Positions 1 through 8,434 of a stretch of DNA of 64,000 nucleotides are shown here, piece by piece (position 1 is the first letter of the stretch; the number at the start of each line of letters is the position of its first letter). This DNA comes from Rhodanobacteraceae bacterium (GTDB lineage: Bacteria; Pseudomonadota; Gammaproteobacteria; Xanthomonadales; Ahniellaceae): NCBI GenBank assembly GCA_016708465.1, contig JADJFT010000006.1, positions 124,001-188,000 on the forward strand. Reading direction: 5' to 3'. The notes under the pieces are model-generated. The model did no database searches. It saw nothing but the letters and a program-made list of their open reading frames with translations, and was not told the origin of the DNA. The position numbers and the translations under genes were made by a program.

Positions 1-959
1 ACTTGGCAGCAGGCACTCGAACAGATGTCGTAGCTGGCGCTTCGCGGATTGGCGACGTGCCATGCGCCGTAGCTGCGATAGGCAACGGCACCGGCGCGCA
101 GGCTGTGGCCGTTCCAGCTCGCGATCCACTCGTCATTGAGGCCGCGCTGCACGTAAGTTTCGAGCGACATCACCGCGACTGCGCTGCAGCCGCCGACGCA
201 ACAAGGTGTGGTGAAGCCGGCATCAGCAAAGCCGACGCGCAGGTTCGTCGGTGGTTGCAGGATTGGCGCCGTCGGCGCGCGCTCGGGCCACGCGATATCG
301 TCCTGCAGCCATTGCAGTTCGCGCTGGTCGAAGCGATGGTCGGGTGGTGGTTCGGCGCGGTCGCCACCGAGGTCGAGAATCAGGTGGTGACTGCCCGGGG
401 TCAGTCGCAGCGTGCGTAGCAGCGGTGCCCGGCCCGGTGCCTCGACGATCAGCGTGTCGGCTCGTCCGGCATCCGCATCGCCATCTCGTGCCGAAAACTC
501 AAGATCAAAGCGACCCTGTGCGTCGGTGCGTGCGGTGAGGTGAGCGAGCCGCACGATGATGTCGGGAACTGGCGCACGCTGTTCGCGATCATGGACATGG
601 CCGCTGACATGAATGCGCCCGGGTGCGACAGGGTCTGGTTTCGCTGCAACGAGTGGGTCGAGCCACAGTTGGAACGCCGTTGGGCCGTCGGCGGCGATCG
701 CCAAGGTGGTATCGATGGAACGGTATCCCGGCGCGCTGACTTTGGCTTGCCACTGCCCCGGTGCAAGGCCGAGGTCGGTGCGTGTTTTTGGCCAATCACG
801 GGCATGGCCGTCACCGAGGACGAAGACCGCATCGACGAACGCACCCGTCGCGCTGTCGCGCACTTCGACCAGTACCGGCGCCGCCCTGGCAGCGACCGAC
901 ACACCAAGAAACAACACCACCAACCGTCGTTGCCATGCGCCACGGCAATGGATTCGCAT
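1..959 (-). CDS. SpoIID/LytB-domain secreted protein (3' end outside window)
   Basis: The reading frame is open from an ATG at 957-959 to the window edge (319 codons, no stop), so the C-terminus is missing. Residues 1-26 form a signal peptide (basic start, hydrophobic core, AARA-A cleavage). Residues about 27-110 and 120-200 look like two beta-sandwich repeats of the carboxypeptidase-regulatory type (GQWQAKVSAPGYRSIDTT; TDAQGRFDLEF). From about residue 240 a SpoIID/LytB core begins: SLETYVQRGLNDEWIASW, then LRAGAVAYRSYG and YDICSSACCQ, matching the family pattern of SLE-YV, LKAQAVAARTYA and YDIC-CQ. SpoIID proteins cleave or help remodel peptidoglycan. Export to the periplasm or surface is inferred. 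It is divergent from the FNR gene, 107 bases away. Confidence 0.75.
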   Translation of the reverse strand, partial: MRIHCRGAWQRRLVVLFLGVSVAARAAPVLVEVRDSATGAFVDAVFVLGDGHARDWPKTRTDLGLAPGQWQAKVSAPGYRSIDTTLAIAADGPTAFQLWLDPLVAAKPDPVAPGRIHVSGHVHDREQRAPVPDIIVRLAHLTARTDAQGRFDLEFSARDGDADAGRADTLIVEAPGRAPLLRTLRLTPGSHHLILDLGGDRAEPPPDHRFDQRELQWLQDDIAWPERAPTAPILQPPTNLRVGFADAGFTTPCCVGGCSAVAVMSLETYVQRGLNDEWIASWNGHSLRAGAVAYRSYGAWHVANPRSASYDICSSACCQ

Positions 960-1028
960 GATCCTTGCTCCCATTCGCTCGTCGCCATTGTTGGCGATCG
1001 CGGGTTCGGCGACAACCCGGCATGATTC

Positions 1029-1058
1029 TTGACTCGGCGTCCACGAAGGTTCGATAAA
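1029..1058 (+). promoter_or_regulatory. Candidate sigma-70 promoter of the fnr-like gene
   Basis: TTGACT at 1029-1034 and GATAAA at 1053-1058 are separated by 18 bases. Transcription would start near 1064-1066, almost at the ATG at 1067, and no Shine-Dalgarno sequence precedes that ATG. The TTGAC also resembles one FNR half-site, but no matching second half is present. Confidence 0.4.
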
Positions 1059-1066
1059 CTACGGCA

Positions 1067-1846
1067 ATGTTAGTCGTCCCGCGAGCCGCGCCCGCATCGA
1101 TACCGTCGCTTGATCTTGCGGAGTTGCGTCGTAGCTGTCGTTCTTGTGCGTTGCATGCGCTGTGCTTGCCGGCATCAATTTCCTCGGAAGATCTGACTTC
1201 ACTCGACGCCATCGTGCGTGCCCGGCGTCCGTTGAATCGCGGTGACCTATTGTTTGCCAGCGGTACCCGCTTCCAGTCGCTGTTTGTGGTTCGGTCGGGT
1301 TCGTTCAAGACCACGCTGGAGATGAACAGCGGCGAGCAGCAAGTGCTGGGGTTTCATTTGCCCGGTGAAATTCTTGGGTTCGATGCCTTGTCGGACGACG
1401 TACATCGCTGCAGTGCCGAAGCGCTGGAGCGCGCATCGGTATGCGATGCGCCGTTTGCCCAAATCGATGAGTTTGCGGCGAACGTGCCGGGTCTGCGACG
1501 ACAGTTGCTGCGCATTGCCAGTCGTGAGGTGGTGAAAGACCACGAGCATCTGATGATGATGGGTCGTCGGCAGGCACAGGAGCGCTTGGCGATCTTCCTG
1601 CGCAGCCTGTCACAGCGTTATCGCAATCTGCAGCGCGCACCGGAACTTCTGGAACTGCCGATGTCGCGCCACGAGTTGGCGAATTACCTTGGGCTGGTCG
1701 TCGAAACCGTGAGCCGGATGTTCACTCGGTTCGAAGAGCTTGGTGTGCTTCGAGTCAACCGCAAACAGATCCGGATCGTGAATTTTGCTCGGCTGGACGA
1801 ACTCGCAGGCGATGCCTCACAGGACATCGAGAGCGAAGCCTGCTGA
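1067..1846 (+). CDS. fnr: FNR-type oxygen-sensing transcriptional regulator
   Basis: A 259-residue Crp/Fnr-family protein. Cys24, Cys27, Cys33 and Cys126 reproduce the spacing of the four [4Fe-4S] ligands of E. coli FNR (20, 23, 29, 122), each shifted by four, so oxygen sensing should be intact. Residues about 50-150 form the cyclic-nucleotide-like beta barrel, followed by a long dimerisation helix. The DNA-recognition helix near residues 203-222 reads YLGLVVETVSRMFTRFE and keeps the E-x2-SR residues that read TTGAT half-sites. It converges on the cbb3 assembly genes, whose operon carries an FNR box (10539-10552), making it their likely regulator. The ATG at 1067 lacks a ribosome site and may lie on a leaderless transcript. 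Anr is an equivalent name. Confidence 0.93.
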   Translation: MLVVPRAAPASIPSLDLAELRRSCRSCALHALCLPASISSEDLTSLDAIVRARRPLNRGDLLFASGTRFQSLFVVRSGSFKTTLEMNSGEQQVLGFHLPGEILGFDALSDDVHRCSAEALERASVCDAPFAQIDEFAANVPGLRRQLLRIASREVVKDHEHLMMMGRRQAQERLAIFLRSLSQRYRNLQRAPELLELPMSRHELANYLGLVVETVSRMFTRFEELGVLRVNRKQIRIVNFARLDELAGDASQDIESEAC

Positions 1847-1850
1847 CGGT

Positions 1851-2576
1851 TCACTGCACGCAGTAGTCGTCGCCCGCGATCGCCATCGAGACGGCAAGGT
1901 CGTGGGCATGACCGCGGTGACGATAGGGAACCCACACGCTGAGCACGGCCAGTGCCAATGCGATGGCGGCACCGGTGCGCCGCAACCATGGCGAACGGCC
2001 GATTCGGTCGACACGGCCTACGCCCAGATCCAGTGCGCCCAAGGCGAATGTCGATGCAATCCCGAAAGCCGCCATGATCGCGGCGCCGCCGAGCGCCGAA
2101 CCTTGGGTCGCCGCAATCGCCAGCATCGCGTAACTCAGGCCACACGGCATGAAGCCCCAGAGCGCGCCGAGGGCAAACGCGCGTGCCGGCGTTGTCGCCG
2201 GAAGAAAGTTGCGCGTCCACGGTTGCAGCCGCTGCCAAAGACGCCCCGCGAATGTCGACACCCAAGGTAGCCGCAGATTCGGTTTGAGTAGTCGTGCCGC
2301 CAGCCATAACCAAGACAGCGCGAACAGCAGTTGCAGCGCAAGCCGCAGCAACCCGCTGTGGCCGATGAACAACAGCGTCTGGCCGATGCCGCCAATGACC
2401 GCGCCGGCGAACGTATACGCGCTCACACGGCCGAGCTGACGCGCCACCACGAAACCGACACGTGGTGGCGACATACGCGCCAGCGTCACGCTGATGACAC
2501 CGCACATCGCCAGACAATGTGCGGCACCGGCGAGACCGGCAGCGAACGCGGCGACGGTCGCGACGAGCAGACTCAT
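1851..2576 (-). CDS. Sulfite exporter TauE/SafE-family membrane protein of the cco cluster
   Basis: A 241-residue polytopic membrane protein with about six hydrophobic segments. The N-terminus contains AGAAHCLAMCG, the HC-x2-MCG signature of the small TauE/SafE subgroup that accompanies cbb3 oxidase assembly genes. Its ATG overlaps the ccoS stop codon, so it is translationally coupled as the last gene of the run. In other proteobacteria this gene next to ccoS is suspected to take part in copper or thiol transport for the oxidase. The substrate cannot be deduced here. It ends four bases from the convergent fnr stop. Confidence 0.8.
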   Translation of the reverse strand: MSLLVATVAAFAAGLAGAAHCLAMCGVISVTLARMSPPRVGFVVARQLGRVSAYTFAGAVIGGIGQTLLFIGHSGLLRLALQLLFALSWLWLAARLLKPNLRLPWVSTFAGRLWQRLQPWTRNFLPATTPARAFALGALWGFMPCGLSYAMLAIAATQGSALGGAAIMAAFGIASTFALGALDLGVGRVDRIGRSPWLRRTGAAIALALAVLSVWVPYRHRGHAHDLAVSMAIAGDDYCVQ

Positions 2577-2743
2577 GGTGGCGGTTGATCCTTGTCCTGG
2601 GGGCGAGTGTCGTCATCCAGCGGATGAAAGCCCGGCGTATCCAGATCGTCGAACTGACCGTTGTCGACGGCCCAGAAGAATGCCCACACCGCCAGTCCGA
2701 TGAGCAGCAGACTGATCGGAACCAGCACGAACAGAATGGTCAT
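2573..2743 (-). CDS. ccoS: cbb3-type oxidase assembly protein CcoS
   Basis: A 56-residue protein starting MTILFVLVPISLLLIG: a single N-terminal membrane helix followed by FFWAVDNGQFDDLDTPG, the characteristic CcoS motif (W-A-V-x-x-GQFDDL), and an acidic tail. CcoS is needed for maturation of cbb3 oxidase in the inner membrane. The ATG at 2741-2743 overlaps the ccoI stop (ATGA), and its own stop overlaps the next start, so the three genes are translationally coupled. A longer frame upstream exists but overlaps ccoI and is not used. Confidence 0.93.
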   Translation of the reverse strand: MTILFVLVPISLLLIGLAVWAFFWAVDNGQFDDLDTPGFHPLDDDTRPQDKDQPPP

Positions 2744-5130
2744 GTCGGCAGCTCGCGCAGCGGTGAACGCGACCTTGTCGAAACGACCACGGGCGCACGT
2801 CGCAGTCGCAAGGCATTCAATGTCACCAGCAGCGAACTCGCAGCCATACCCACTGCGGCGAGCCATGGCGAGAGAACGCCGGCCACCGCGAACGGCACAA
2901 TGAGCAAGTGATAGCCGATCGACCAAGCGATATTTTCGCGCGCAATACGGCGCGCGCGCGCAGCAGTATCAATCAACAGTCGCACCAGACGCAGATCGTC
3001 GCGCAGCAACAAAACATCGGCATGGCATTGCGCGATGGCGGCGCCACCGGCCATGGCGATACCGACATCGGCGGCCATCAGCGACTCGGCATCATTGAGT
3101 CCGTCGCCGATCATCATGACGCGGTGGCCGGCTTCGCGCAGCGCGTGGAGTTCGGTGCGCTTTTGCTCGGGGCCAAGGCGACCACGACCGCCAATGCCGA
3201 GCGACGCGGCGACACGATCGACGGTCTGCGGATGATCGCCCGACAAGATGTCGACTTGCGCGAACTGTTGCCAGTCACGAACGGCGTCCGCAGCTTCGCT
3301 ACGCAGTCGATCGGCGACGCGGAAGCGGGCGACGACGCCGGTCGCATTCGATAACAGGATCGCATCGCTGTCATCGGTGCGTGACCAATCGGCACGGCCC
3401 AGGCGCCAGTCGTTGCCATTGACGCGACCGCTGACGCCCGCACCCACCAAGATCTTCGCGTTGTCGATGGTCATGCCGAGGTCGAACTCGGTGAAGGCGC
3501 GTGCGATTGGATGATGATGTCCACGCTCAAGCGCAGCCGCTACCGCAAGCGCCTCGCTGCGCGTAACCAGTGGATCGACAATTTCGATCTCGACCAGTCG
3601 CGGCCGTCCTTCAGTGAGCGTGCCAGTCTTGTCGATGACGATGCGATCGATGCGGTGGGTGCGAGCGAGTGCATCCGGGCGGGTGACGATGACGCCGTGT
3701 TTCGCCAGCATCGCATGCGCCGCAGCGAGGCTGGCCGGCAGCGCCAGCGCAAACGCACAGGGGCAAGCCGCAGCGAGCACGGCCAGCACCGCCGGCAGTG
3801 CGCGCGTGATGTCCACCTGTGACCAATACAGGCCAGTGCCGATCGCGACCGCCAGCATCACCACGGTAAAGCGTGCCGCGATGCGTTGACCACGCTCGCT
3901 GCCGTTGCCGCGCTGGAGCAAGCCGGAACCAATGCGCGCCCGCAATTGGCCGAGCCGAGTTTCGGTCCCGACCGCCGTCACTTCCAGCAGTAATGGGGCA
4001 TCCAGCGCGATGCTGCCAGCTAGCACGGCATCTCCGGTTGTGCGCTGGACTGGTTCCGATTCACCGCTCAGCAGCGATTCGTCGATGCGCACATCTGCCG
4101 AGTGCAGACGGCCATCGACTGGCACCGACTCACCACTGGCCACGCGAATATGGTCGCCGATCGATAGTTCGCGGAGTGCAATCGTTGTCGCCCGTCCCTC
4201 GGAATCAATACGGTTCGCGTACTGGTATTGCGCGCTTGCGATCAACTGCAGTCGTTCAGTGGCGCGCGCGCGTGCAATCGACTCGATATGGCGCGTGGCA
4301 CTGAGCAGAAATACGAACATCACCGCTGCATCGAAGTAGACGACCGGACCGCCGCGAATGGTCTCGATCATCGATACCAAATAAGCGAGCCCCACCGACA
4401 GCGCTACCAGCACGTCCATACCCGGCCGGCGCGATGACCATTCGCGCAAGGCGCCACGAAAAAACGGCAGTCCGGAATAGAACACCACCGGTGTGGCCAC
4501 CAACATTGCGGCAATCCGAAAAAAATCGCGGGTGCCGACATCGAGTTCGCTCGCTCCCCAGTAAAGCGCTTCGGTGAACATCATTGCTTGCATCGCACCG
4601 AGACCGGCGACGGCGAGACGCTTGAGCGAGCGTCGGCGTTCTTCCGCAGCTTCCGCTGGATCCTGCACGATGCGCGGTGCGTAGCCGATCGCGGCAAGGC
4701 GCATGGCGATCGTGCTGAGCGGTACGCGCCCGGCATCGAATCGAACGCGTGCACGCGTGGTGGCTGGGTCGACGGAGATCGCCGCCACCCCGGGAATCTG
4801 CTGGCCGACCCGGCCGATCAGCCAGGCGCAAGCAGCACAGCGAATGCTGCCAATGCTGAAGTCACATTCCGCCATGCCGTCATTCTCGTGCACATACAAG
4901 CGACGAAACCCGGCACTGTCCCAGTCGCTGAAGTCATGTTCGGCTTCGACGCGACCACTTGGCGCGCTGCGCAAGTTGTAGAACTCAGCGAGCCCGCCCT
5001 GATGCAGCCACTCGGCGGCAGCGCGACAGCCGTTGCAACAAAACCTACGCTCACTGCCATCCAACGTGGCCCGAATCAGTGCATGCGTCGAGACCACTTC
5101 ACCACAGTGATAGCAGGCACCGCCATTCAT
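2740..5130 (-). CDS. ccoI: Copper-translocating P1B-type ATPase for cbb3 oxidase (CcoI)
   Basis: About 796 residues. The N-terminus has a Cys-rich metal domain (ACYHCGEVV, RRFCCNGC) followed by a heavy-metal-associated domain with CAACAW. Membrane segments surround the CPCAFALALP ion site, with phosphorylation loop DKTGTLTEG, the HP motif of the nucleotide domain (GHHHPIA) and hinge GDGLNDAE. CcoI/CopA2 ATPases export Cu(I) to load the CuB centre of CcoN. I chose the ATG at 5128-5130, which overlaps the ccoH stop as ATGA, over an in-frame TTG four codons upstream. ccoS follows with a four-base overlap. Confidence 0.95.
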   Translation of the reverse strand: MNGGACYHCGEVVSTHALIRATLDGSERRFCCNGCRAAAEWLHQGGLAEFYNLRSAPSGRVEAEHDFSDWDSAGFRRLYVHENDGMAECDFSIGSIRCAACAWLIGRVGQQIPGVAAISVDPATTRARVRFDAGRVPLSTIAMRLAAIGYAPRIVQDPAEAAEERRRSLKRLAVAGLGAMQAMMFTEALYWGASELDVGTRDFFRIAAMLVATPVVFYSGLPFFRGALREWSSRRPGMDVLVALSVGLAYLVSMIETIRGGPVVYFDAAVMFVFLLSATRHIESIARARATERLQLIASAQYQYANRIDSEGRATTIALRELSIGDHIRVASGESVPVDGRLHSADVRIDESLLSGESEPVQRTTGDAVLAGSIALDAPLLLEVTAVGTETRLGQLRARIGSGLLQRGNGSERGQRIAARFTVVMLAVAIGTGLYWSQVDITRALPAVLAVLAAACPCAFALALPASLAAAHAMLAKHGVIVTRPDALARTHRIDRIVIDKTGTLTEGRPRLVEIEIVDPLVTRSEALAVAAALERGHHHPIARAFTEFDLGMTIDNAKILVGAGVSGRVNGNDWRLGRADWSRTDDSDAILLSNATGVVARFRVADRLRSEAADAVRDWQQFAQVDILSGDHPQTVDRVAASLGIGGRGRLGPEQKRTELHALREAGHRVMMIGDGLNDAESLMAADVGIAMAGGAAIAQCHADVLLLRDDLRLVRLLIDTAARARRIARENIAWSIGYHLLIVPFAVAGVLSPWLAAVGMAASSLLVTLNALRLRRAPVVVSTRSRSPLRELPT

Positions 5131-5609
5131 GGATTCGACCAAGCGGGTAGCAAGATGATGTGGTCCCGCCCCAGTTCGCGCACGCCAGCGATGCGCCAGC
5201 TGTCGTCGGCAGATCGCAGTTCGAAATGACCGCGCGCTTTGGGCGTGGCGTCACTGGTGCACCAGCGATGCGCGCCGCACGGTTGCAGTGCGAAGTGGCG
5301 GTCTCCAGTGGCATCAGTGGCGTGCACGAAGAATAGTTGCAGTACCGAGTCCTCAGCGTTCACCGTGGCGTCGGAAAGCAGCACGATGCCACGGTCGTCG
5401 ATGTCCAGCGTCGCACGCACGTCTAGCTCGAGCGCACGCCGATCACGTCGTTCGTCGGTAGTCTGGATCTGCGCAATACGCAGAACCGTGTCAGGTGTCA
5501 CATCGGTCGCACCGCGCGCACGCAGGATCATCCAAGTACCGGCCAAGATGGCCACCGACGGAAGGGCAACGACTAGCCAAAACAGCGGTTGGCGAACGGC
5601 AGCGGACAT
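5127..5609 (-). CDS. ccoH: FixH/CcoH-like cbb3 oxidase assembly protein
   Basis: A 160-residue protein with one N-terminal membrane helix (PLFWLVVALPSVAILAGTW) and a periplasmic beta-rich domain. Sequence similarity to classical FixH is weak. The call rests on size, topology and position between ccoG and ccoI, as in ccoGHIS operons. FixH/CcoH associates with CcoN and CcoP during assembly of the oxidase. The ATG at 5607-5609 lies seven bases after the ccoG stop, and the stop overlaps the ccoI start. Confidence 0.75.
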   Translation of the reverse strand: MSAAVRQPLFWLVVALPSVAILAGTWMILRARGATDVTPDTVLRIAQIQTTDERRDRRALELDVRATLDIDDRGIVLLSDATVNAEDSVLQLFFVHATDATGDRHFALQPCGAHRWCTSDATPKARGHFELRSADDSWRIAGVRELGRDHIILLPAWSNP

Positions 5610-5616
5610 GGCTGCG

Positions 5617-7047
5617 TCAGGACGGCCCGAAGAAACGCGACTTCTGCGTGCGCTGCATGTCGCTGTCGAGCGCATGCACTTCAAAGGTGATTTCACGCTG
5701 GCCGCGGGCCTTGTCTGCCGCCGCCGAAACGGTGACGGCGACATTCGCCACACCTTCGGCGGCAACCACGATCTCGTCGACATGCGTGTGCAGTGTCAGG
5801 TCGGTGCCGCCTTCGCTAATGCGAATCGCAAAGTGGTGTGCGACCACGTCCTTGTTGACGATCTTGAACGTATAGGCATTTTCGACGCCGCCGTCGGTCG
5901 CGATTCGGTACAACGCGTTGCGGTCGCGCAGCACGTCGACAAGCAATGGCGTCCGATTGAATACGGCGTAGGTGAAACTTCCGATCAGGGTGAGCAAGAT
6001 CAATCCGTAGATGATGATGCGCGGCCTGATCACATGCGGTGTCTTGTGTTCGAGGCTGTTCAACGTGGCATAGCGCACCAAACCACGCGGATAGCCGATC
6101 TTGTCCATCACGCTGTCGCAGGCATCGACACAGGCACCGCAGGCGATGCACTCGTACTGCAATCCATCGCGGATATCAATGCCGGTGGGACACACTTGCA
6201 CGCAAATCGTGCAGTCGATGCAGTCGCCTTGCTTCGGGTCGCCATCGGCAAATGCACCATCGGCGAGCCTCGGCAGTTCCAGCACACTTGGCACGCCTTT
6301 GCGACGAGAACCGCGTGGTTCGCCGCGTTCAGTGTCATAGGCAATGATCAGCGTATCGCGATCGAACATCGCGCCCTGAAAACGCGCATACGGGCACATG
6401 TATTTGCAGACTTGTTCACGCAGAAAGCCGGCATTGCCCCAGGTCGCGAACGAATAGAACAGGGTCCAAAACCATTCCCATCCGCCCAGTGACAAGGTGG
6501 CGGCTTCTTGCGCCAGCGTGCGGATCGGTGTGAAAAATCCGACGAATGTGAAGCCAGTCCAAAGCGCGAAGATGAGCCACAGCGAGTGCTTTGCTGACTT
6601 GCGCAGGATTTTCTCACGGGTCCATGGGGCGGCATCCAACTTCATCTGCTTGCCACGGTCGCCTTCGCACCAACGCTCGATCGCGATGAATACTTCCGTC
6701 CACACCGTTTGCGGGCAGGCATAGCCGCACCAGAGCCGACCGGCAAGGGCAGTGAAGAAGAACAACGCGAAAGCCGCGATCATCAGCAACAACGCCAAGA
6801 ACACGAAATCCTGTGGCCAGAAGCTCAGGCCGAGGATGTAGAACTTGCGTGCCGGCAGGTCGAACAGCACGGCTTGTCGACCGTCCCAGTTCAACCATGG
6901 CATCAGGTAGAACAAGCCCAGCAGAACCCACACTGCCAGCGTCCGTAGACGCTGGAAACGCCCGTCGATTTCACGCGGATAAATTTTCGGGGCGGATTCG
7001 TACAAATTGCCGCCATCGACGACCTTCAATGGAATCTGCTTGCTCAC
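5617..7047 (-). CDS. ccoG: cbb3 oxidase accessory ferredoxin-like protein CcoG
   Basis: A 476-residue inner-membrane iron-sulfur protein. Membrane helices occupy the first half with the conserved CGYACPQTVW and KYMCPYARFQGAMFD blocks. Two ferredoxin-type clusters follow (CIDCTICVQVCPTGIDI and CIACGACVDACD), then a further helix and a C-terminal Ig-like periplasmic domain. CcoG reduces Cu(II) for insertion into the cbb3 oxidase. The start is GTG at 7045-7047, overlapping the stop of the upstream gene as GTGA. Length and motif order are normal for the family. Confidence 0.95.
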   Translation of the reverse strand: MSKQIPLKVVDGGNLYESAPKIYPREIDGRFQRLRTLAVWVLLGLFYLMPWLNWDGRQAVLFDLPARKFYILGLSFWPQDFVFLALLLMIAAFALFFFTALAGRLWCGYACPQTVWTEVFIAIERWCEGDRGKQMKLDAAPWTREKILRKSAKHSLWLIFALWTGFTFVGFFTPIRTLAQEAATLSLGGWEWFWTLFYSFATWGNAGFLREQVCKYMCPYARFQGAMFDRDTLIIAYDTERGEPRGSRRKGVPSVLELPRLADGAFADGDPKQGDCIDCTICVQVCPTGIDIRDGLQYECIACGACVDACDSVMDKIGYPRGLVRYATLNSLEHKTPHVIRPRIIIYGLILLTLIGSFTYAVFNRTPLLVDVLRDRNALYRIATDGGVENAYTFKIVNKDVVAHHFAIRISEGGTDLTLHTHVDEIVVAAEGVANVAVTVSAAADKARGQREITFEVHALDSDMQRTQKSRFFGPS

Positions 7048-7373
7048 GGCGGGTTCCGATGGCCCGCACGCGATGTGCCTTGGCCGCGGCGACTATTGCC
7101 CGGTTTCAGCAACAGCCAAGTGAACAGACTGGAGGACGCCGTGCATGCCCAGAACATGAAAAAGCCGATCGAATAGCCGAGTTCACGCGAGAGGTCGAGG
7201 TCGGAAAAACTGATGCTGGCGAGATCGAGTGGGTCGATGTTGGCGAAGAACACCATGGTGGCGACACCGGCCGCAAAGAACGACGGCCAGAGCACCGCAC
7301 CGACGCGCTGTACCAACGGACGCGGTGAGTCGGCTGACGCCTGACTGTTCTTGCGATCGAGATCACTCGCCAT
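7044..7373 (-). CDS. Uncharacterised two-helix membrane protein within the cco operon
   Basis: A 109-residue protein with two membrane spans (AVLWPSFFAAGVATMVFFA; SIGFFMFWACTASSSLFTWL), a short loop rich in Asp and Ser between them, and a basic tail. It sits between ccoP and ccoG, three bases after one and overlapping the other, so it is co-translated with oxidase genes. I do not recognise a named family, although a small membrane protein in this position is common in cbb3 clusters of Xanthomonadales. A role in oxidase assembly is inferred from position alone. Confidence 0.75.
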   Translation of the reverse strand: MASDLDRKNSQASADSPRPLVQRVGAVLWPSFFAAGVATMVFFANIDPLDLASISFSDLDLSRELGYSIGFFMFWACTASSSLFTWLLLKPGNSRRGQGTSRAGHRNPP

Positions 7374-7376
7374 GGT

Positions 7377-8285
7377 TCAGTGCGCCTCTACATCCGGCTT
7401 CGTCGCCGACTGTGCCAGCACCCATGCGGCTGCCAAACGCACGCGATCTTCGCCGAGAGTCAGCCGATGGGCGGGCATCTGACCATTACGGCCGCTGCGG
7501 ATGGTCGTTGCGACGGTGTTGAAGTCGCTGCCATAGAGCCAAGTGTTGTCGGTGAGATTGGGTGCGCCAAGGATTGGATTGCCTTTGCCGTCGGCCCCGT
7601 GGCATGCCGCACAGATGGTCTGGAAATGCGCCTGTCCGCGCGCTGCGAGTGCGTCGTCCACGTTTCGCCCGGACAGGCTCTGGACGTAGACGGCTGCTGC
7701 CGCCACGCCATCGTCGCCGAGCACCGCGCCCATCGCTGGCATTGCTGCCTGACGGCCATCGAGGATCGTCGTCAAGACCGTGTCCGGATCGCCGCCCCAG
7801 AGCCAATCGCCGTCAGTGAGATTCGGATAACCCTTGGCACCCTTGGCGTCTGAACCGTGGCAGGTTGCGCAGTTGTTGGCGAATACCGACGCACCGAGAC
7901 GTTGCGCATCGGCATCGTGAACCAGTTCGGCGAGCGATTGCTGACGGAATCGCGCGAAGATCGGTGCGATCTTGTCTTCGGCAGCTTTCACGTCGGCGTC
8001 ATGTTCGCCGGTCGAACTCCACTGCTTGGTACCGGCGAACGAGCCGAGTCCCGGGTAGAGCACGAGGTAGACGAAGGCGAACACGATGGTGATGTAGAAC
8101 AGGTTGAGCCACCACTTCGGCAGCGGCCGGTTCAATTCGCGAATGTCGCCATCCCAGACGTGGCCGGTGTCTTCGTTCTCGGCTTTATTGGATCGATTCT
8201 TCGCCGTCCACCACAACAGCCAAAGGAAGGCGAGGATATTGACGATCGTGATGATCGAGATGTAGAGCGTCCAGCCCAAGCTCAT
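7377..8285 (-). CDS. ccoP: cbb3-type cytochrome c oxidase subunit III, dihaem
   Basis: A 302-residue subunit. It has an N-terminal hydrophobic segment, the family's linker with a second helix (PKWWLNLFYITIVFAFVYLVLYPG is its region, near residues 57-80), and two c-type haem domains with CATCHGSDAKG and CAACHGADGKG. The axial Met ligands are provided by AAMPAMG and GQMPAH. CcoP carries electrons from cytochrome c toward CcoN. The ATG overlaps the ccoQ stop (ATGA). Confidence 0.95.
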   Translation of the reverse strand: MSLGWTLYISIITIVNILAFLWLLWWTAKNRSNKAENEDTGHVWDGDIRELNRPLPKWWLNLFYITIVFAFVYLVLYPGLGSFAGTKQWSSTGEHDADVKAAEDKIAPIFARFRQQSLAELVHDADAQRLGASVFANNCATCHGSDAKGAKGYPNLTDGDWLWGGDPDTVLTTILDGRQAAMPAMGAVLGDDGVAAAAVYVQSLSGRNVDDALAARGQAHFQTICAACHGADGKGNPILGAPNLTDNTWLYGSDFNTVATTIRSGRNGQMPAHRLTLGEDRVRLAAAWVLAQSATKPDVEAH

Positions 8286-8431
8286 GGCTTCACCTCATTG
8301 TCTTCGAGCGGGAGGCGCGCAGCAGCATCGAATTGCGGTTTGCGTTTCGCACTCCACGCCCAAATCACGCCGGTGAGGAAACTGATCAACAAGATCGCGG
8401 TGATCACGCCGGAAACGGTGCCGAAGTCCAT
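8282..8431 (-). CDS. ccoQ: cbb3-type oxidase subunit CcoQ
   Basis: A 49-residue protein starting MDFGTVSGVITAILLISFL, with one membrane helix, then VIWAWSAKRKPQFDAAARL and an acidic end. This is the typical CcoQ/FixQ pattern (helix, W-A-W/Y, K/R-rich, F-x-x-AA-LPL-D). CcoQ stabilises the CcoP association with the core complex. It begins three bases after the ccoO stop and its stop overlaps the ccoP start. Confidence 0.93.
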   Translation of the reverse strand: MDFGTVSGVITAILLISFLTGVIWAWSAKRKPQFDAAARLPLEDNEVKP

Positions 8432-8434
8432 GCC

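Noticed and set aside
5127..5783. A longer 218-codon version of CcoH
   Set aside because: The extra N-terminal part overlaps ccoG in another frame and is Arg/Ser-rich. The membrane helix directly follows the ATG at 5609.
5239..6492. A 417-codon plus-strand frame opposite ccoH and ccoG
   Set aside because: ccoG is unmistakable on the other strand, and the antisense translation has no domain.
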